64,000 nucleotides of DNA from positions 682,001 through 746,000 of the forward strand of contig NZ_VSKK01000001.1 of assembly GCF_008086205.1 (NCBI RefSeq), in the 5' to 3' direction. The notes beneath the pieces were generated by a model that worked only from the letters and a program-made list of their open reading frames with translations, made no database searches and was not told the DNA's origin. The position numbers and the translations under genes were made by a program. This stretch comes from Bizionia myxarmorum. GTDB taxonomy: Bacteria; Bacteroidota; Bacteroidia; Flavobacteriales; Flavobacteriaceae. Positions 1-8,130 of the stretch are shown here, piece after piece (position 1 is the first letter of the stretch; each line of letters starts with the position of its first letter).

Positions 1-77
1 GCCAAATGAAAAATCCGATTGGAAGCGGCGCCAGTTTCAGGTGGGAAATAACTTGTTATAATGAGAATTTCTTTCAA
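1..77 (-). CDS. Glycosyltransferase family 4, N-terminal fragment
   Basis: Only the first 25 or so codons lie in the window; the gene runs off the left edge. Reading leftward from a TTG codon at 77 gives MKEILIITSYFPPETGAAS followed by NRIFHLA, the N-terminal beta-strand and glycine-rich loop typical of GT4 glycosyltransferases of the WbuB/capsule type (YFPPE-x-GAA). No in-frame ATG is present, so TTG is the likely start. It sits 43 nt beyond the stop of the PaaK-like gene in the same direction, as expected for a polysaccharide or O-antigen operon. The family call rests on one short motif, but that motif is characteristic. The exact sugar substrate cannot be told. Confidence 0.65.
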   Translation of the reverse strand, partial: MKEILIITSYFPPETGAASNRIFHL

Positions 78-120
78 GATAAACAGCTGTTGTTTTGCAC
101 TATGCGGTATTTTTCTAAAA

Positions 121-1440
121 TCATTGATTAGGTTTTATATATGAAGAAAATTGCTTCAATTTACCACTTTTTGAACGTGTTAAAACATCTTGTCGCTCAA
201 ATACTATGGTTAAATTAGGTTCTAAATAGCGCGTCATGGCTTGAGTTACTTCTTCTGTTTTCGCTTTGGATAAGAGTTCAGAACTAGCATAAATAACTTT
301 AAAAGTATCCGGTTTTAGTTGTTCAATTATAAACTCTTTAACCAAACTCGTGTCTTCAATAATACTTTTTGTAATGTAATAAAACGTTAATCCAGCTGCT
401 TTTTTTCCGCTAGGTAAAATAGCTATATCATTAGTTCTACCAATTAATTTTTTTAAAATGGGTTTTTTAAGCGTGCTACTTTCTGAAATTATACCAATAT
501 CACCAATATCATAACGAATAAAGGGATGCGCTTTGTTAAAAAGTGACGTGATTACTATGCGACCTTCTTCTCCAAAAGGTAATACGCGATTTTCAGCATC
601 TAAAATTTCAACATATAATGTTTCGCTATTAATTTGCCATTCATTTTCAGGATTCTGAAAAGCTATTAAATCGAGTTCAGAAGCCCCATATTCATTAATA
701 ACAGGAATACTAAATTGCGCTTCCATAAGTATTTTATCATCCTCAAAAAGCATTTCTGACGTCACCACGCAGGCTTTTAAACTGGGACAAATCTGCTTCA
801 AGACAAGACCTTGGCTTTTCAAAAACTTCGCTAATTGCACCAAAGAACTGGTGTAACCATTTAAATAGTCAAATTTGGTGGTTTCGAATTTTTTAATCGC
901 GCTTTTAAAAGCATTATCACTTAAATCAAAAACAGAAAACCGATACCTACTACTTAAAAAATCTTTAAAGCGCTCTTTATAATAACCCTTTTTATCCAAA
1001 GGAATGCCATAAAATCGGGCTTGTTTGGAACTATTAAAATCCAAGCCATACCAACCAAATCGATTTTTAATTACAGCCCAAGTTAATGCGTGACAGTCGT
1101 AATCTTTTGCAAACGTAAATGGATGTCCAGAGGAACCAGATGTTTTATTTATATAAACATTTTTAAGACTAAAACCATCAGAAAGTCGCTCTTCCAAAGG
1201 CTTTTGTAAATCATATTTAGTCATAACTGGAATTGAATTCCAATCCGTTATGTCTGCATTTTTTACAAAATCTTTATAAAACGGGTTGTTTTTAAAATGA
1301 TAGGCTACAATGTCTTTTTTTTTCTGATGAATAAAATTATCAAATTCAATTTCAGACAATTCGTGAATACCTTTTAAAACCTGTTCGGCTTTTTTTATCG
1401 GGAACCCATTAAATTGTAGTGAAAGATCAAATAAATTCAA
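121..1440 (-). CDS. PaaK/CapK-like adenylate-forming enzyme
   Basis: A 439-residue member of the ANL adenylating superfamily, the phenylacetate-CoA ligase/CapK branch. Visible motifs are the nucleotide-binding loop TSGSSGHP (residues 100-107), NEYGASE (about 250) and the hinge-region RYDIGDIG (about 314). Members of this branch located beside glycosyltransferases are usually part of capsule or O-antigen clusters rather than phenylacetate catabolism. The downstream GT4 fragment on the same strand fits that, and there are no other paa genes nearby. The PaaE-like reductase at 6.8-7.8 kb is separate. It is divergent from purD with an 82-bp gap. The acyl or aromatic substrate is unknown. Confidence 0.8.
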   Translation of the reverse strand: MNLFDLSLQFNGFPIKKAEQVLKGIHELSEIEFDNFIHQKKKDIVAYHFKNNPFYKDFVKNADITDWNSIPVMTKYDLQKPLEERLSDGFSLKNVYINKTSGSSGHPFTFAKDYDCHALTWAVIKNRFGWYGLDFNSSKQARFYGIPLDKKGYYKERFKDFLSSRYRFSVFDLSDNAFKSAIKKFETTKFDYLNGYTSSLVQLAKFLKSQGLVLKQICPSLKACVVTSEMLFEDDKILMEAQFSIPVINEYGASELDLIAFQNPENEWQINSETLYVEILDAENRVLPFGEEGRIVITSLFNKAHPFIRYDIGDIGIISESSTLKKPILKKLIGRTNDIAILPSGKKAAGLTFYYITKSIIEDTSLVKEFIIEQLKPDTFKVIYASSELLSKAKTEEVTQAMTRYLEPNLTIVFERQDVLTRSKSGKLKQFSSYIKPNQ

Positions 1441-1473
1441 AAGAAGTTGGCTTTAGATGTTTTTGTAAAATAA

Positions 1474-1505
1474 TTGTTTTTTAAGCTTAAAAGCAATTAT
1501 TTTTG
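1474..1505 (+). promoter_or_regulatory. Bacteroidota-type promoter of purD
   Basis: TTG at 1474-1476 and TATTTTTG at 1498-1505 with 21 bp between them match the TTG-N17-23-TAnnTTTG consensus of flavobacterial housekeeping promoters. The ATG of purD lies 17 nt after the box, implying a leader of only about 10-12 nt. Confidence 0.6.
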
Positions 1506-1522
1506 CAGCAAACAACAACAAC

Positions 1523-2794
1523 ATGAATATTTTAATATTAGGGTCTGGCGGAAGAGAACATACTTTTGCTTGGAAATTGAAACAAAGTCCTTTGTGTAGG
1601 TCACTTTTTGTAGCACCAGGAAACTCGGGAACGGATGCTATTGCTGAAAATGTGGCAATTAGCGTTACCGATTTTGAAGCTATAAAAACGCTGGTTTTAG
1701 ATAAGAAAATTGACATGGTAGTTGTTGGTCCTGAAGATCCGCTAGTTCAAGGTATTCATGATTTCTTTTTAAATGATGAGGCTTTAAAGCATATTTCTGT
1801 TATCGGTCCAGAAAAAGCAGCAGCAGAATTAGAAGGTAGTAAGGAGTTTGCAAAGGAATTTATGATTCGTCATAATATTCCAACGGCCGCTTATGAAAGT
1901 TTCAGTGCAGAAACGGTTGAAGCAGGATATGCATTTTTAGAAACTTTGAATCCTCCCTATGTTTTAAAAGCGGATGGTTTAGCAGCTGGTAAAGGTGTTT
2001 TAATTTTAAATGATTTGGCAGAAGCGAAAGCCGAACTGAAAAGCATGCTAGTAGATGCTAAATTTGGTGAAGCTAGCACCAAAGTGGTAATTGAAGAGTT
2101 TCTAGATGGTATAGAATTAAGTTGTTTTGTTTTAACTGATGGGAAAAATTATAAAATTTTGCCAACCGCTAAAGATTACAAGCGTATTGGTGAAGGTGAT
2201 ACAGGATTAAATACAGGTGGCATGGGCGCGGTTTCGCCGGTTCCTTTTGCAACCCCTGAATTTTTAAATAAAATTGAAGAGCAAGTTGTAAAACCAACTA
2301 TTAACGGACTTCAAAAAGATAAATTACCTTATAAAGGATTCGTTTTTATTGGTTTAATAAAAGTAGGTGACGAACCTAAAGTTATTGAATACAACGTTAG
2401 AATGGGCGATCCTGAAACAGAAGTGGTGCTTCCCCGCTTAAAAAATGATTTAGTAGAAATTTTTCAAGCCATTGCCAATCAAACTCTGGATACGATAACG
2501 ATTGAGATAGATGAAAGAGCAGCTACAACCATTATGTTGGTGTCTGGTGGTTATCCAGAAGCCTATGAAAAGGGGAAAGAAATTACAGGTTTAAATAAGC
2601 TGGAAAATGTTTTAGCTTTTCACGCGGGTTCTATCATAAAAGATGATAAAGTGATTACTTCTGGTGGCCGCGTAATGGCTATAACAAGCTATGGAAGTAC
2701 CTACGATGAGGCACTAAAAAAATCTTATCAAAATATAGACAAGCTACATTTTGATAAGATGTATTATAGAAAAGATATTGGTTTCGATTTATAA
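1523..2794 (+). CDS. purD: Phosphoribosylamine-glycine ligase (GAR synthetase)
   Basis: Catalyses the ATP-dependent ligation of 5-phosphoribosylamine and glycine in de novo purine synthesis. The 423-residue length is normal for PurD. It opens with the dinucleotide-like GSGGREH loop (residues 7-13), carries GPEDPLV and the ATP-grasp signatures LKADGLAAGKGV, GGMGAVSP and the metal-binding NVRMGDPETE. It stands alone, not in a pur operon, with its own promoter just upstream. Its last codons overlap the tail of the convergent small membrane protein gene by 6 bp. Identification is secure. Confidence 0.97.
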   Translation: MNILILGSGGREHTFAWKLKQSPLCRSLFVAPGNSGTDAIAENVAISVTDFEAIKTLVLDKKIDMVVVGPEDPLVQGIHDFFLNDEALKHISVIGPEKAAAELEGSKEFAKEFMIRHNIPTAAYESFSAETVEAGYAFLETLNPPYVLKADGLAAGKGVLILNDLAEAKAELKSMLVDAKFGEASTKVVIEEFLDGIELSCFVLTDGKNYKILPTAKDYKRIGEGDTGLNTGGMGAVSPVPFATPEFLNKIEEQVVKPTINGLQKDKLPYKGFVFIGLIKVGDEPKVIEYNVRMGDPETEVVLPRLKNDLVEIFQAIANQTLDTITIEIDERAATTIMLVSGGYPEAYEKGKEITGLNKLENVLAFHAGSIIKDDKVITSGGRVMAITSYGSTYDEALKKSYQNIDKLHFDKMYYRKDIGFDL

Positions 2795-3016
2795 ATAACT
2801 ATGCGAAGAGATACTTTTATCTTCTTCATTGTTATCGTTGAATTTTTTAAGTTGTAACATCCAGTATACAAATGCAACAAAACCAACTAGCAATAACAAC
2901 CAATTAACGGCATTTGCTGCTACCCAGCTTTCAAGCTCTAAAGCTCTTAAAGCATCAAAGGGTGCAAATAAAACATTTACAAATAAATCCTCAATTGCGG
3001 CAAAGAAATCAGTCAT
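2789..3016 (-). CDS. Small single-TM protein, DUF6341-like
   Basis: About 75 residues, starting at ATG 3016 (MTDFFAAIEDLFVN); an upstream in-frame start at 3040 would only add eight unlikely residues. It has one predicted membrane helix (NWLLLLVGFVAFVYWML) followed by a charged tail ending in acidic and serine residues. Small proteins of this shape near upp and purD are widespread in Flavobacteriaceae and I believe correspond to DUF6341, but I recall the family by context, not by a search. The function is unknown. A TAATTTTG box lies at 3081-3088 on the minus strand. It is convergent with purD. Confidence 0.65.
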   Translation of the reverse strand: MTDFFAAIEDLFVNVLFAPFDALRALELESWVAANAVNWLLLLVGFVAFVYWMLQLKKFNDNNEEDKSISSHSYL

Positions 3017-3182
3017 GATAGTAAATTTTTTAAGGCTCAAATTAAGAGCACGAAATTTTTTTATTAATTATCCAATGCTACAAAATTACATCTTTTTCAA
3101 TTTAAACGTGAATAATTTGAGGAGAATGTTAGTAATTTACCATAATCTATAAATCCAACAGTCGCGATTTAGTTTAAACTCT

Positions 3183-4106
3183 ATGATTTCAAAGTTTTTT
3201 AGAAGAGCATCACCTATTCATTTTGTAATAATTACAATGGTGCTATTTGTGGGATTTATGTTTGCTAAATGGCAGGTAAACCCTGAAATAAGCTTTGTTT
3301 ACGTTCTAAAACAGTTGGCTTTATTTGGCGTTTGTGTGCTATCCATTTTTATTTTTGATTTCTTCACTATCAAGAATAAATTGACTAAAAAAAACAGCTA
3401 TAACCTACTGTTTTATGGCTTATTCATGATTTTAATGTTTCAAACTTTCTTGAACACGAAACTAGTCATTGCCAATTTATTCATTTTATTAGCTTTAAGA
3501 CGCTTGGTTAGTCTGCGTTCCCAAAAAGATCAGAAGAAAAAAATACTAGACGCTACCATTTGGATTAGTCTAGCCACCCTACTTTATTTTTGGAGTGCCT
3601 TATTTTTCATCGTGCTTTTTGCAGCACTTTTATTATTTGCTATTAATGATGTAAAAGATTGGATTATCCCCATTCTTGGCGTGGCTTTAGTATCTATGAT
3701 TTCTGTTTCTGTTTTAATTATAATGAAAATGGATATTTCAGATTATCTAGAAAGATTCGATATTAGTCAAAGTTTCGATTTTACACCGCTCAACATTCGG
3801 CAAATAATTATTGCCGCCACTATTTTCTTTTCGTATTTTATTTGGTCGCTATTTTATTATCTACAGAATTTAAAAAATAAGTCTAAAAGCTACAGACCAT
3901 CCTATGTTTTAATCTTGTTTTCGGCAATTATAGCCGTCATTATTATCATTATAGCACCAGAAAAAACAGGTGCCGAATTTATATTTCTAATCGCACCATT
4001 GGCATTAATTGTCACTAATTATATTGAATTAGTTTCAGAAAGATGGTTCCGAGAAATCTTAATCTGGATTTTAATTTTAGCGCCTTTTGTAAATTTAGTT
4101 TTGTAA
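3183..4106 (+). CDS. Multi-pass membrane protein, DUF6427-like
   Basis: A 307-residue protein with about eight hydrophobic segments, short basic loops (RRLVSLRSQKDQKKK) and no catalytic motif I recognise. Proteins of this size beside upp in flavobacteria are annotated DUF6427; its role is unknown. Its 3' end overlaps the convergent upp gene by 12 bp, so the two transcripts must share antisense tails. Hydrophobic and isoleucine-rich throughout. The family name is from memory of gene order and topology. Confidence 0.65.
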   Translation: MISKFFRRASPIHFVIITMVLFVGFMFAKWQVNPEISFVYVLKQLALFGVCVLSIFIFDFFTIKNKLTKKNSYNLLFYGLFMILMFQTFLNTKLVIANLFILLALRRLVSLRSQKDQKKKILDATIWISLATLLYFWSALFFIVLFAALLLFAINDVKDWIIPILGVALVSMISVSVLIIMKMDISDYLERFDISQSFDFTPLNIRQIIIAATIFFSYFIWSLFYYLQNLKNKSKSYRPSYVLILFSAIIAVIIIIIAPEKTGAEFIFLIAPLALIVTNYIELVSERWFREILIWILILAPFVNLVL

Positions 4107-4754
4107 TTTTTCGCCAAAAGCTAAATCGCCAGCATCCCCTAAACCCGGCATAATATAGCCTTGCTCGGTCAGCTTTTCATCTACAGTTGCAATCCATAAA
4201 TGCGTGTCGGCATCAAAATGTTTAGATACATAATCTAAACCTTCTTGCGCTCCAATAACACTAACTAAATGCACTGCTTTAGGCGTTCCAAAGGGTTTTA
4301 AAGCTTCAAAAGTTGCCACCATAGATTGACCAGTTGCCAACATCGGATCTGCCAAAATAAGAGTTTTACCTTCTAGACTTGGACAAGCTAAATATTCCAC
4401 AATAATTTCAAAACTTTCAGGTTTATTTTTGTGATGTCTGTAGGCAGAAATAAAGGCATTTTCGGCCTTATCAAAATAATTCAATAATCCATTATGAAGT
4501 GGCACACCAGCGCGTAAAATGGAACATAGAACAATATCATCAGTCGTTACGTTTTCTGAAGCTGTGCCTAAAGGTGTTTGAATATCTAAAGGTTTATAGT
4601 TGAAAGACTTGCTTAATTCATAGCCTAAAATTTCACCAGTACGCTCAATATTTCGTCTAAATCGCATCGGATCTTTTTGAATATGGACGTCCCGCATTTC
4701 AGAAATAAAGGAATTTAATATAGAATTTTGAAGCGAGATATTGTGAATATGCAT
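4095..4754 (-). CDS. upp: Uracil phosphoribosyltransferase
   Basis: Salvages uracil to UMP using PRPP. The 219-residue length suits the family. The PRPP-binding loop ADPMLATGQS is at residues 135-144, and the C-terminal uracil-binding stretch GYIMPGLGDAGDLAFG at 199-214. SILRAGVPL (78-86) is also conserved in Upp. It starts at ATG 4754 and is divergent from the DUF4254 gene; the 3' end overlaps the membrane protein gene on the other strand. Identification is secure. Confidence 0.95.
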   Translation of the reverse strand: MHIHNISLQNSILNSFISEMRDVHIQKDPMRFRRNIERTGEILGYELSKSFNYKPLDIQTPLGTASENVTTDDIVLCSILRAGVPLHNGLLNYFDKAENAFISAYRHHKNKPESFEIIVEYLACPSLEGKTLILADPMLATGQSMVATFEALKPFGTPKAVHLVSVIGAQEGLDYVSKHFDADTHLWIATVDEKLTEQGYIMPGLGDAGDLAFGEKLQN

Positions 4755-4798
4755 CCTGTTTTGGTTTTGTTTTGAACTGTAAAGTTAATAAATAGGTT

Positions 4799-4806
4799 TA
4801 TATTTG
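4799..4806 (+). promoter_or_regulatory. -7 box TATATTTG that sets the DUF4254 start
   Basis: TATATTTG fits TAnnTTTG. It overlaps a possible GTG start at 4806, so transcription would begin about 4812 and translation must start at the ATG at 4827. No well-spaced TTG was found; a TTTG at 4771-4774 is 24 bp away. Confidence 0.5.
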
Positions 4807-4826
4807 TGTTTCAAAATTTTGATATC

Positions 4827-5435
4827 ATGTTTTCAGAAAAAGCCAATAAAATATTTCAAGACGTTATAGAAAAGTATCACGTTGAAAATACTGTAGACCA
4901 GTCTTTTAGCAATCCTTATAATAAAGATTCGCATTTATTAGAACATTTGTTATATAGAAAAAGCTGGATAGATACGGTGCAATGGCATTATGAAGATATT
5001 ATTCGCGATCCACAAATTGATCCAGTTGCTGCGCTAAAATTGAAACGTCAAATTGATGCTTCTAACCAAGACAGAACGGATATGGTAGAATATATTGATA
5101 GCTATTTTCTTGAGAAATACAATCATGTAAAGCCAAAAGCCAACGCAACCATCAATACGGAAAGTCCTGCTTGGGGAATTGATAGATTGTCTATTCTGGC
5201 GCTTAAAGTGTATCATATGAATGAGGAAGCAACCCGTACGGATGCTACAGATGCGCATTTAGCGGCTTGCCAAACCAAATTGAATGTATTATTAGAACAG
5301 CGCGTGGATCTTTCTACGGCAATTGATACCTTGTTGGCGGACATTGAAAAAGGCGATAAGTACATGAAAGTGTATAAGCAAATGAAAATGTACAATGATG
5401 ACGAGCTGAATCCCGTATTGCGTTCTCAAAAATAA
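4827..5435 (+). CDS. DUF4254 family protein
   Basis: A mainly helical, soluble protein of 202 residues with no signal peptide (MFSEKANKIFQD...). Contains WIDTVQWHYEDIIRDP and MNEEATR, which recall the DUF4254 family. In flavobacteria DUF4254 genes commonly sit directly upstream of a family 9 glycosyltransferase, as here, suggesting a role in lipopolysaccharide or glycolipid assembly. That role is inferred from position only. A GTG at 4806 would add seven residues but overlaps the likely promoter box. Confidence 0.75.
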   Translation: MFSEKANKIFQDVIEKYHVENTVDQSFSNPYNKDSHLLEHLLYRKSWIDTVQWHYEDIIRDPQIDPVAALKLKRQIDASNQDRTDMVEYIDSYFLEKYNHVKPKANATINTESPAWGIDRLSILALKVYHMNEEATRTDATDAHLAACQTKLNVLLEQRVDLSTAIDTLLADIEKGDKYMKVYKQMKMYNDDELNPVLRSQK

Positions 5436-5465
5436 ACTTCATTCTAAATAATATTCAAAGCTTTG

Positions 5466-5495
5466 ATTGTCACCTTGAGCGCAGGCGAAAGGTCA
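5466..5495. repeat. Dispersed flavobacterial intergenic repeat fragment
   Basis: The 30-bp stretch reading TTGTCACCTTGAGCGCAGGC then GAAAGGTCAA carries an ACCTT/AAGGT-type stem and resembles the short repeats scattered in flavobacterial intergenic gaps. It lies in the 72-bp gap between the DUF4254 and GT9 genes and is not coding in either frame. Confidence 0.5.
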
Positions 5496-5507
5496 ATAGT
5501 GTAACAA

Positions 5508-6527
5508 ATGTCCAAACCCAAGCACATACTCGTTATTAGACTCTCCGCAATGGGCGATGTTGCTATGACGGTTCCTGTGCTTCGCGCGTTTACACAACAA
5601 TATCCCGATGTAAAACTAACGGTTTTAACTCGGGCTTTTTTTCGACCATTATTTCGGGATTTGAATAACGTAACCGTTTTTCATGCGGATTTAAAAGGCG
5701 AACATAAAGGGCTTTTAGGTTTGTACAAATTATCTCGAGAATTAAGAAGGGAAAACTGTGATGCTATTGCCGATTTGCACAATGTTTTGCGAACGAAGAT
5801 TTTAAAATTTTTAATTTATGCTCGAGAAATTGCCAGCATTGATAAAGGTCGAAAGTCTAAAAAGGATTTAGTAAAAGGCAAGAAGTTCGAGCAACTAAAA
5901 ACAACGAGTCAACGCTATGCTGATGTTTTTGAAACTCTCGGTTTTCCATTAGATTTAAGCAAGCCTAGTTTCCCAAAACCAGTAACTTTACATGCTGAAA
6001 TTTTAGAGATAATTAGGGGTTCAAACAAGAAACGTATTGGAATTGCACCTTTTGCAGCTCATGATGGCAAAAAGTATCCATTAGACCTCATGGCACAAGT
6101 AATTAAAGAACTTTCTAAAAACTATCAAGTTTTATTATTTGGTGGTGGCGAAAATGAAATTGCTATTTTAAATGATTTTGAATCTGAAACAGATGGTATT
6201 ATCAATTTGGCTGGAAAATTACAGTTTAGCGAAGAGTTGGATGTTATTTCAAATTTAGATGTGATGCTTTCCATGGATTCTGGAAATGCGCATTTAGCAG
6301 CTATGCTTGGCGTAAAAGTGGTGACTATTTGGGGCGTTACGCATCCGTTTGCTGGATTTGCGCCTTTTAATCAACCAGACGATTATGCTTTGGTAGCTGA
6401 TAGAAAACAATATCCTAAAATTCCAACGTCTATTTATGGTAATAAATATCCAGACGATTATAAGCATGCGGCTGGAGGTGTTTCTGTTGAGGCGGTTGTT
6501 GAAAAAATTAAAGTTGTTCTAAGCTAA
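5508..6527 (+). CDS. Glycosyltransferase family 9 (heptosyltransferase-like)
   Basis: A 339-residue GT-B fold enzyme. The N-terminus ILVIRLSAMGDVAMTVPVL and the C-terminal donor-site motif MDSGNAHLAAMLGVKVV followed by IWG (about residues 258-278) are hallmarks of ADP-heptose:LPS heptosyltransferases (RfaF/WaaC family). It probably adds a sugar to lipid A-core or a related envelope glycolipid on the cytoplasmic face. The DUF4254 gene lies 72 bp upstream in the same direction and the two are likely co-transcribed. The donor may not be heptose in this phylum. Confidence 0.9.
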   Translation: MSKPKHILVIRLSAMGDVAMTVPVLRAFTQQYPDVKLTVLTRAFFRPLFRDLNNVTVFHADLKGEHKGLLGLYKLSRELRRENCDAIADLHNVLRTKILKFLIYAREIASIDKGRKSKKDLVKGKKFEQLKTTSQRYADVFETLGFPLDLSKPSFPKPVTLHAEILEIIRGSNKKRIGIAPFAAHDGKKYPLDLMAQVIKELSKNYQVLLFGGGENEIAILNDFESETDGIINLAGKLQFSEELDVISNLDVMLSMDSGNAHLAAMLGVKVVTIWGVTHPFAGFAPFNQPDDYALVADRKQYPKIPTSIYGNKYPDDYKHAAGGVSVEAVVEKIKVVLS

Positions 6528-6534
6528 ATTTGTT

Positions 6535-6772
6535 TTATTCTCGCAAAGACGCAAAGACGTTAAGTTGTTTGATTCCTGTCTGCCGTTAGGAAGGTTAAGT
6601 CGTGGGTTCCGATTTTAATATTAGCAAAAATTCTCCGCGAAACTCCGTGCAATAATAACACAATCAAATTCGTGAAAATCCGTGTAATTCGTGTCAAAAA
6701 AATCACTCGCTTAAATCTTGTGTCTAAAATCTAAAAGCAAAGCGGTCCAACCTCTAGTCTCTAACCTCTCGT
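6535..6772. repeat. Cluster of dispersed intergenic repeats
   Basis: The gap between the GT9 gene and the reductase holds several short modules end to end: TCGCAAAGACGCAAAGACG (near 6541), CTCCGCGAAACTCCGTGCAA (near 6632), ATTCGTGAAAATCCGTGTAA with TTCGTGTC (near 6668), a GTCTAAAATCTAAAA module (6721) and a CAACCTCTAGTCTCTAACC module (6749). Similar phrases recur in intergenic DNA of many Flavobacteriaceae. No ORF, promoter box or terminator was seen within them. Confidence 0.6.
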
Positions 6773-6773
6773 T

Positions 6774-7832
6774 TTAAATATCATCATAATCCACCTTCAA
6801 AGTAGGCGTTGTTGGATGTGCTTGACAGGTTAAAATTAGTCCCGAAGCCACTTCACTATCCGTTAGTATATTATTCTGGCGCATGGTTGCTTCACCTTCG
6901 GTAATACGTGCTAAACAACTACTACAAATTCCACCTTGGCAAGAGTAAGGCGCATCTAAATCTTCATCTAAAGCAGCTTCTAAAACGGTTTGCTTTTGAG
7001 CCATTTCAAAAGTTGTTTCTTCATCGTCAAGAACAATGGTAATTTGAGTTTTACCGTCCGCTATAACGCCTGTAGTATTATCTTCACCGGCTTTAGCCGC
7101 TTTAAATAGTTCAAAATGAACCCGATCTTTTGGTGCATTATGTTCTTCCAAAACATCTTTCACCATATGAATCATGGCTTCTGGTCCGCATAAATAATAA
7201 GCATCTACTTCAATATTTTTATGCTTATTTTTCATAACGAAATTGACGGTACTTTTTTCAATACGACCAAAAATAGCGTCTGTTTCATCCGCTTGGCTGA
7301 AAACAAATTGTATGGTAAAACGATCTTGATAAGCACCTTGTAATTTCAACAACTCATCTAAAAACATGGTGTCTTGAGTTGTTTTATTACCATAAACCAA
7401 GATTACTTTACTGTGTACTTCTTCTTCCAAAGCACATTTTATAATACTTAAAACAGGTGTAATTCCGCTACCTGCGGCAAATAAGGCTATGTTTTTTGTT
7501 TTCTTATCATTAGGCTCAAAAACGAAGCGGCCTTTTGGTGGCGCAACTTCTAACTGATCTCCAACTTTTAAATCATTATTAGCATAAGCCGAAAAAGTGC
7601 CATCGGATACTTCTTTTACGGCTACTTTCAATTCACCACTTTTTGGAGATGAACACAAGGAATAATCTCGACGAATTTCCTCACCATTCAAGTTTGTTTT
7701 TAAAGTTATATACTGACCAGCTTGAAAAGCAAAAACAGATTTTAAGTCGGCAGGAACATTAAAGCTAATGGTAACCGATTTATCCGTTTCTCTATGAAGT
7801 TCTTTAACAGAAAGTGTATGAAAGTGTGACAT
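6774..7832 (-). CDS. PaaE-like ferredoxin/flavodoxin oxidoreductase
   Basis: A 352-residue NAD(P)H-dependent reductase of the PaaE/Hmp-like type. An FAD-binding barrel with RDYSLCSSP (55-63) leads into an NAD(P)-binding domain with AAGSGITP (119-126) and YYLCGPEAM (212-220). A C-terminal plant-type [2Fe-2S] ferredoxin domain has cysteines at 298, 303, 306 and 336 (C-x4-C-x2-C-x29-C). It moves electrons from NAD(P)H through FAD and the cluster to an unidentified oxygenase or desaturase. No paaABCD genes are nearby, so a phenylacetate role is not supported. A TATTTTTG promoter box sits 16 nt upstream. Confidence 0.88.
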   Translation of the reverse strand: MSHFHTLSVKELHRETDKSVTISFNVPADLKSVFAFQAGQYITLKTNLNGEEIRRDYSLCSSPKSGELKVAVKEVSDGTFSAYANNDLKVGDQLEVAPPKGRFVFEPNDKKTKNIALFAAGSGITPVLSIIKCALEEEVHSKVILVYGNKTTQDTMFLDELLKLQGAYQDRFTIQFVFSQADETDAIFGRIEKSTVNFVMKNKHKNIEVDAYYLCGPEAMIHMVKDVLEEHNAPKDRVHFELFKAAKAGEDNTTGVIADGKTQITIVLDDEETTFEMAQKQTVLEAALDEDLDAPYSCQGGICSSCLARITEGEATMRQNNILTDSEVASGLILTCQAHPTTPTLKVDYDDI

Positions 7833-7847
7833 ATAAATGATTTTTTA

Positions 7848-7855
7848 CAAAAATA
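7848..7855 (-). promoter_or_regulatory. -7 box TATTTTTG of the PaaE-like gene
   Basis: Read on the minus strand the box is TATTTTTG, matching TAnnTTTG, and lies 15 nt before the ATG at 7832. No clear TTG partner was found at the usual spacing. Confidence 0.45.
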
Positions 7856-8130
7856 GTGAAGCCTTTGTTTTTAAACATATAATTGATCAAAATTATTCAA
7901 AAATTTATAGGCGTTAAATTTTCTCTGAATTTCATCACATATACAAATATTTCATTGCTTTTGAAATACTAATGAATTCAAACATTTTTATATTTATAAT
8001 AATTTATAGGTATATCAGGACAGTTGTTTTGCCAAATAATGCTAATTTTCACCTTCAAAAAACGTATCCAGAATATAATATGTAACATTTTATGTTTTTA
8101 AGATACCTATACGCAACCAAACACTGAAAA
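7856..8130. other. Divergent intergenic region, AT-rich
   Basis: About 275 bp between the divergent reductase and the permease. Very AT-rich. I see no ORF, no strong hairpin and no clean TAnnTTTG box for the rightward permease gene. Confidence 0.5.

Noticed and set aside
3-131. Rightward open frame at the left edge (QMKNPIGSGASFRWEIT...)
   Set aside because: The minus strand of the same bases encodes a clear GT4 N-terminus (SYFPPETGAAS), which explains the region better.
121-7832. Phenylacetate degradation locus from PaaK-like and PaaE-like genes
   Set aside because: The two are 5 kb apart with unrelated genes between, no paaABCD genes exist, and the PaaK-like gene is next to a glycosyltransferase.
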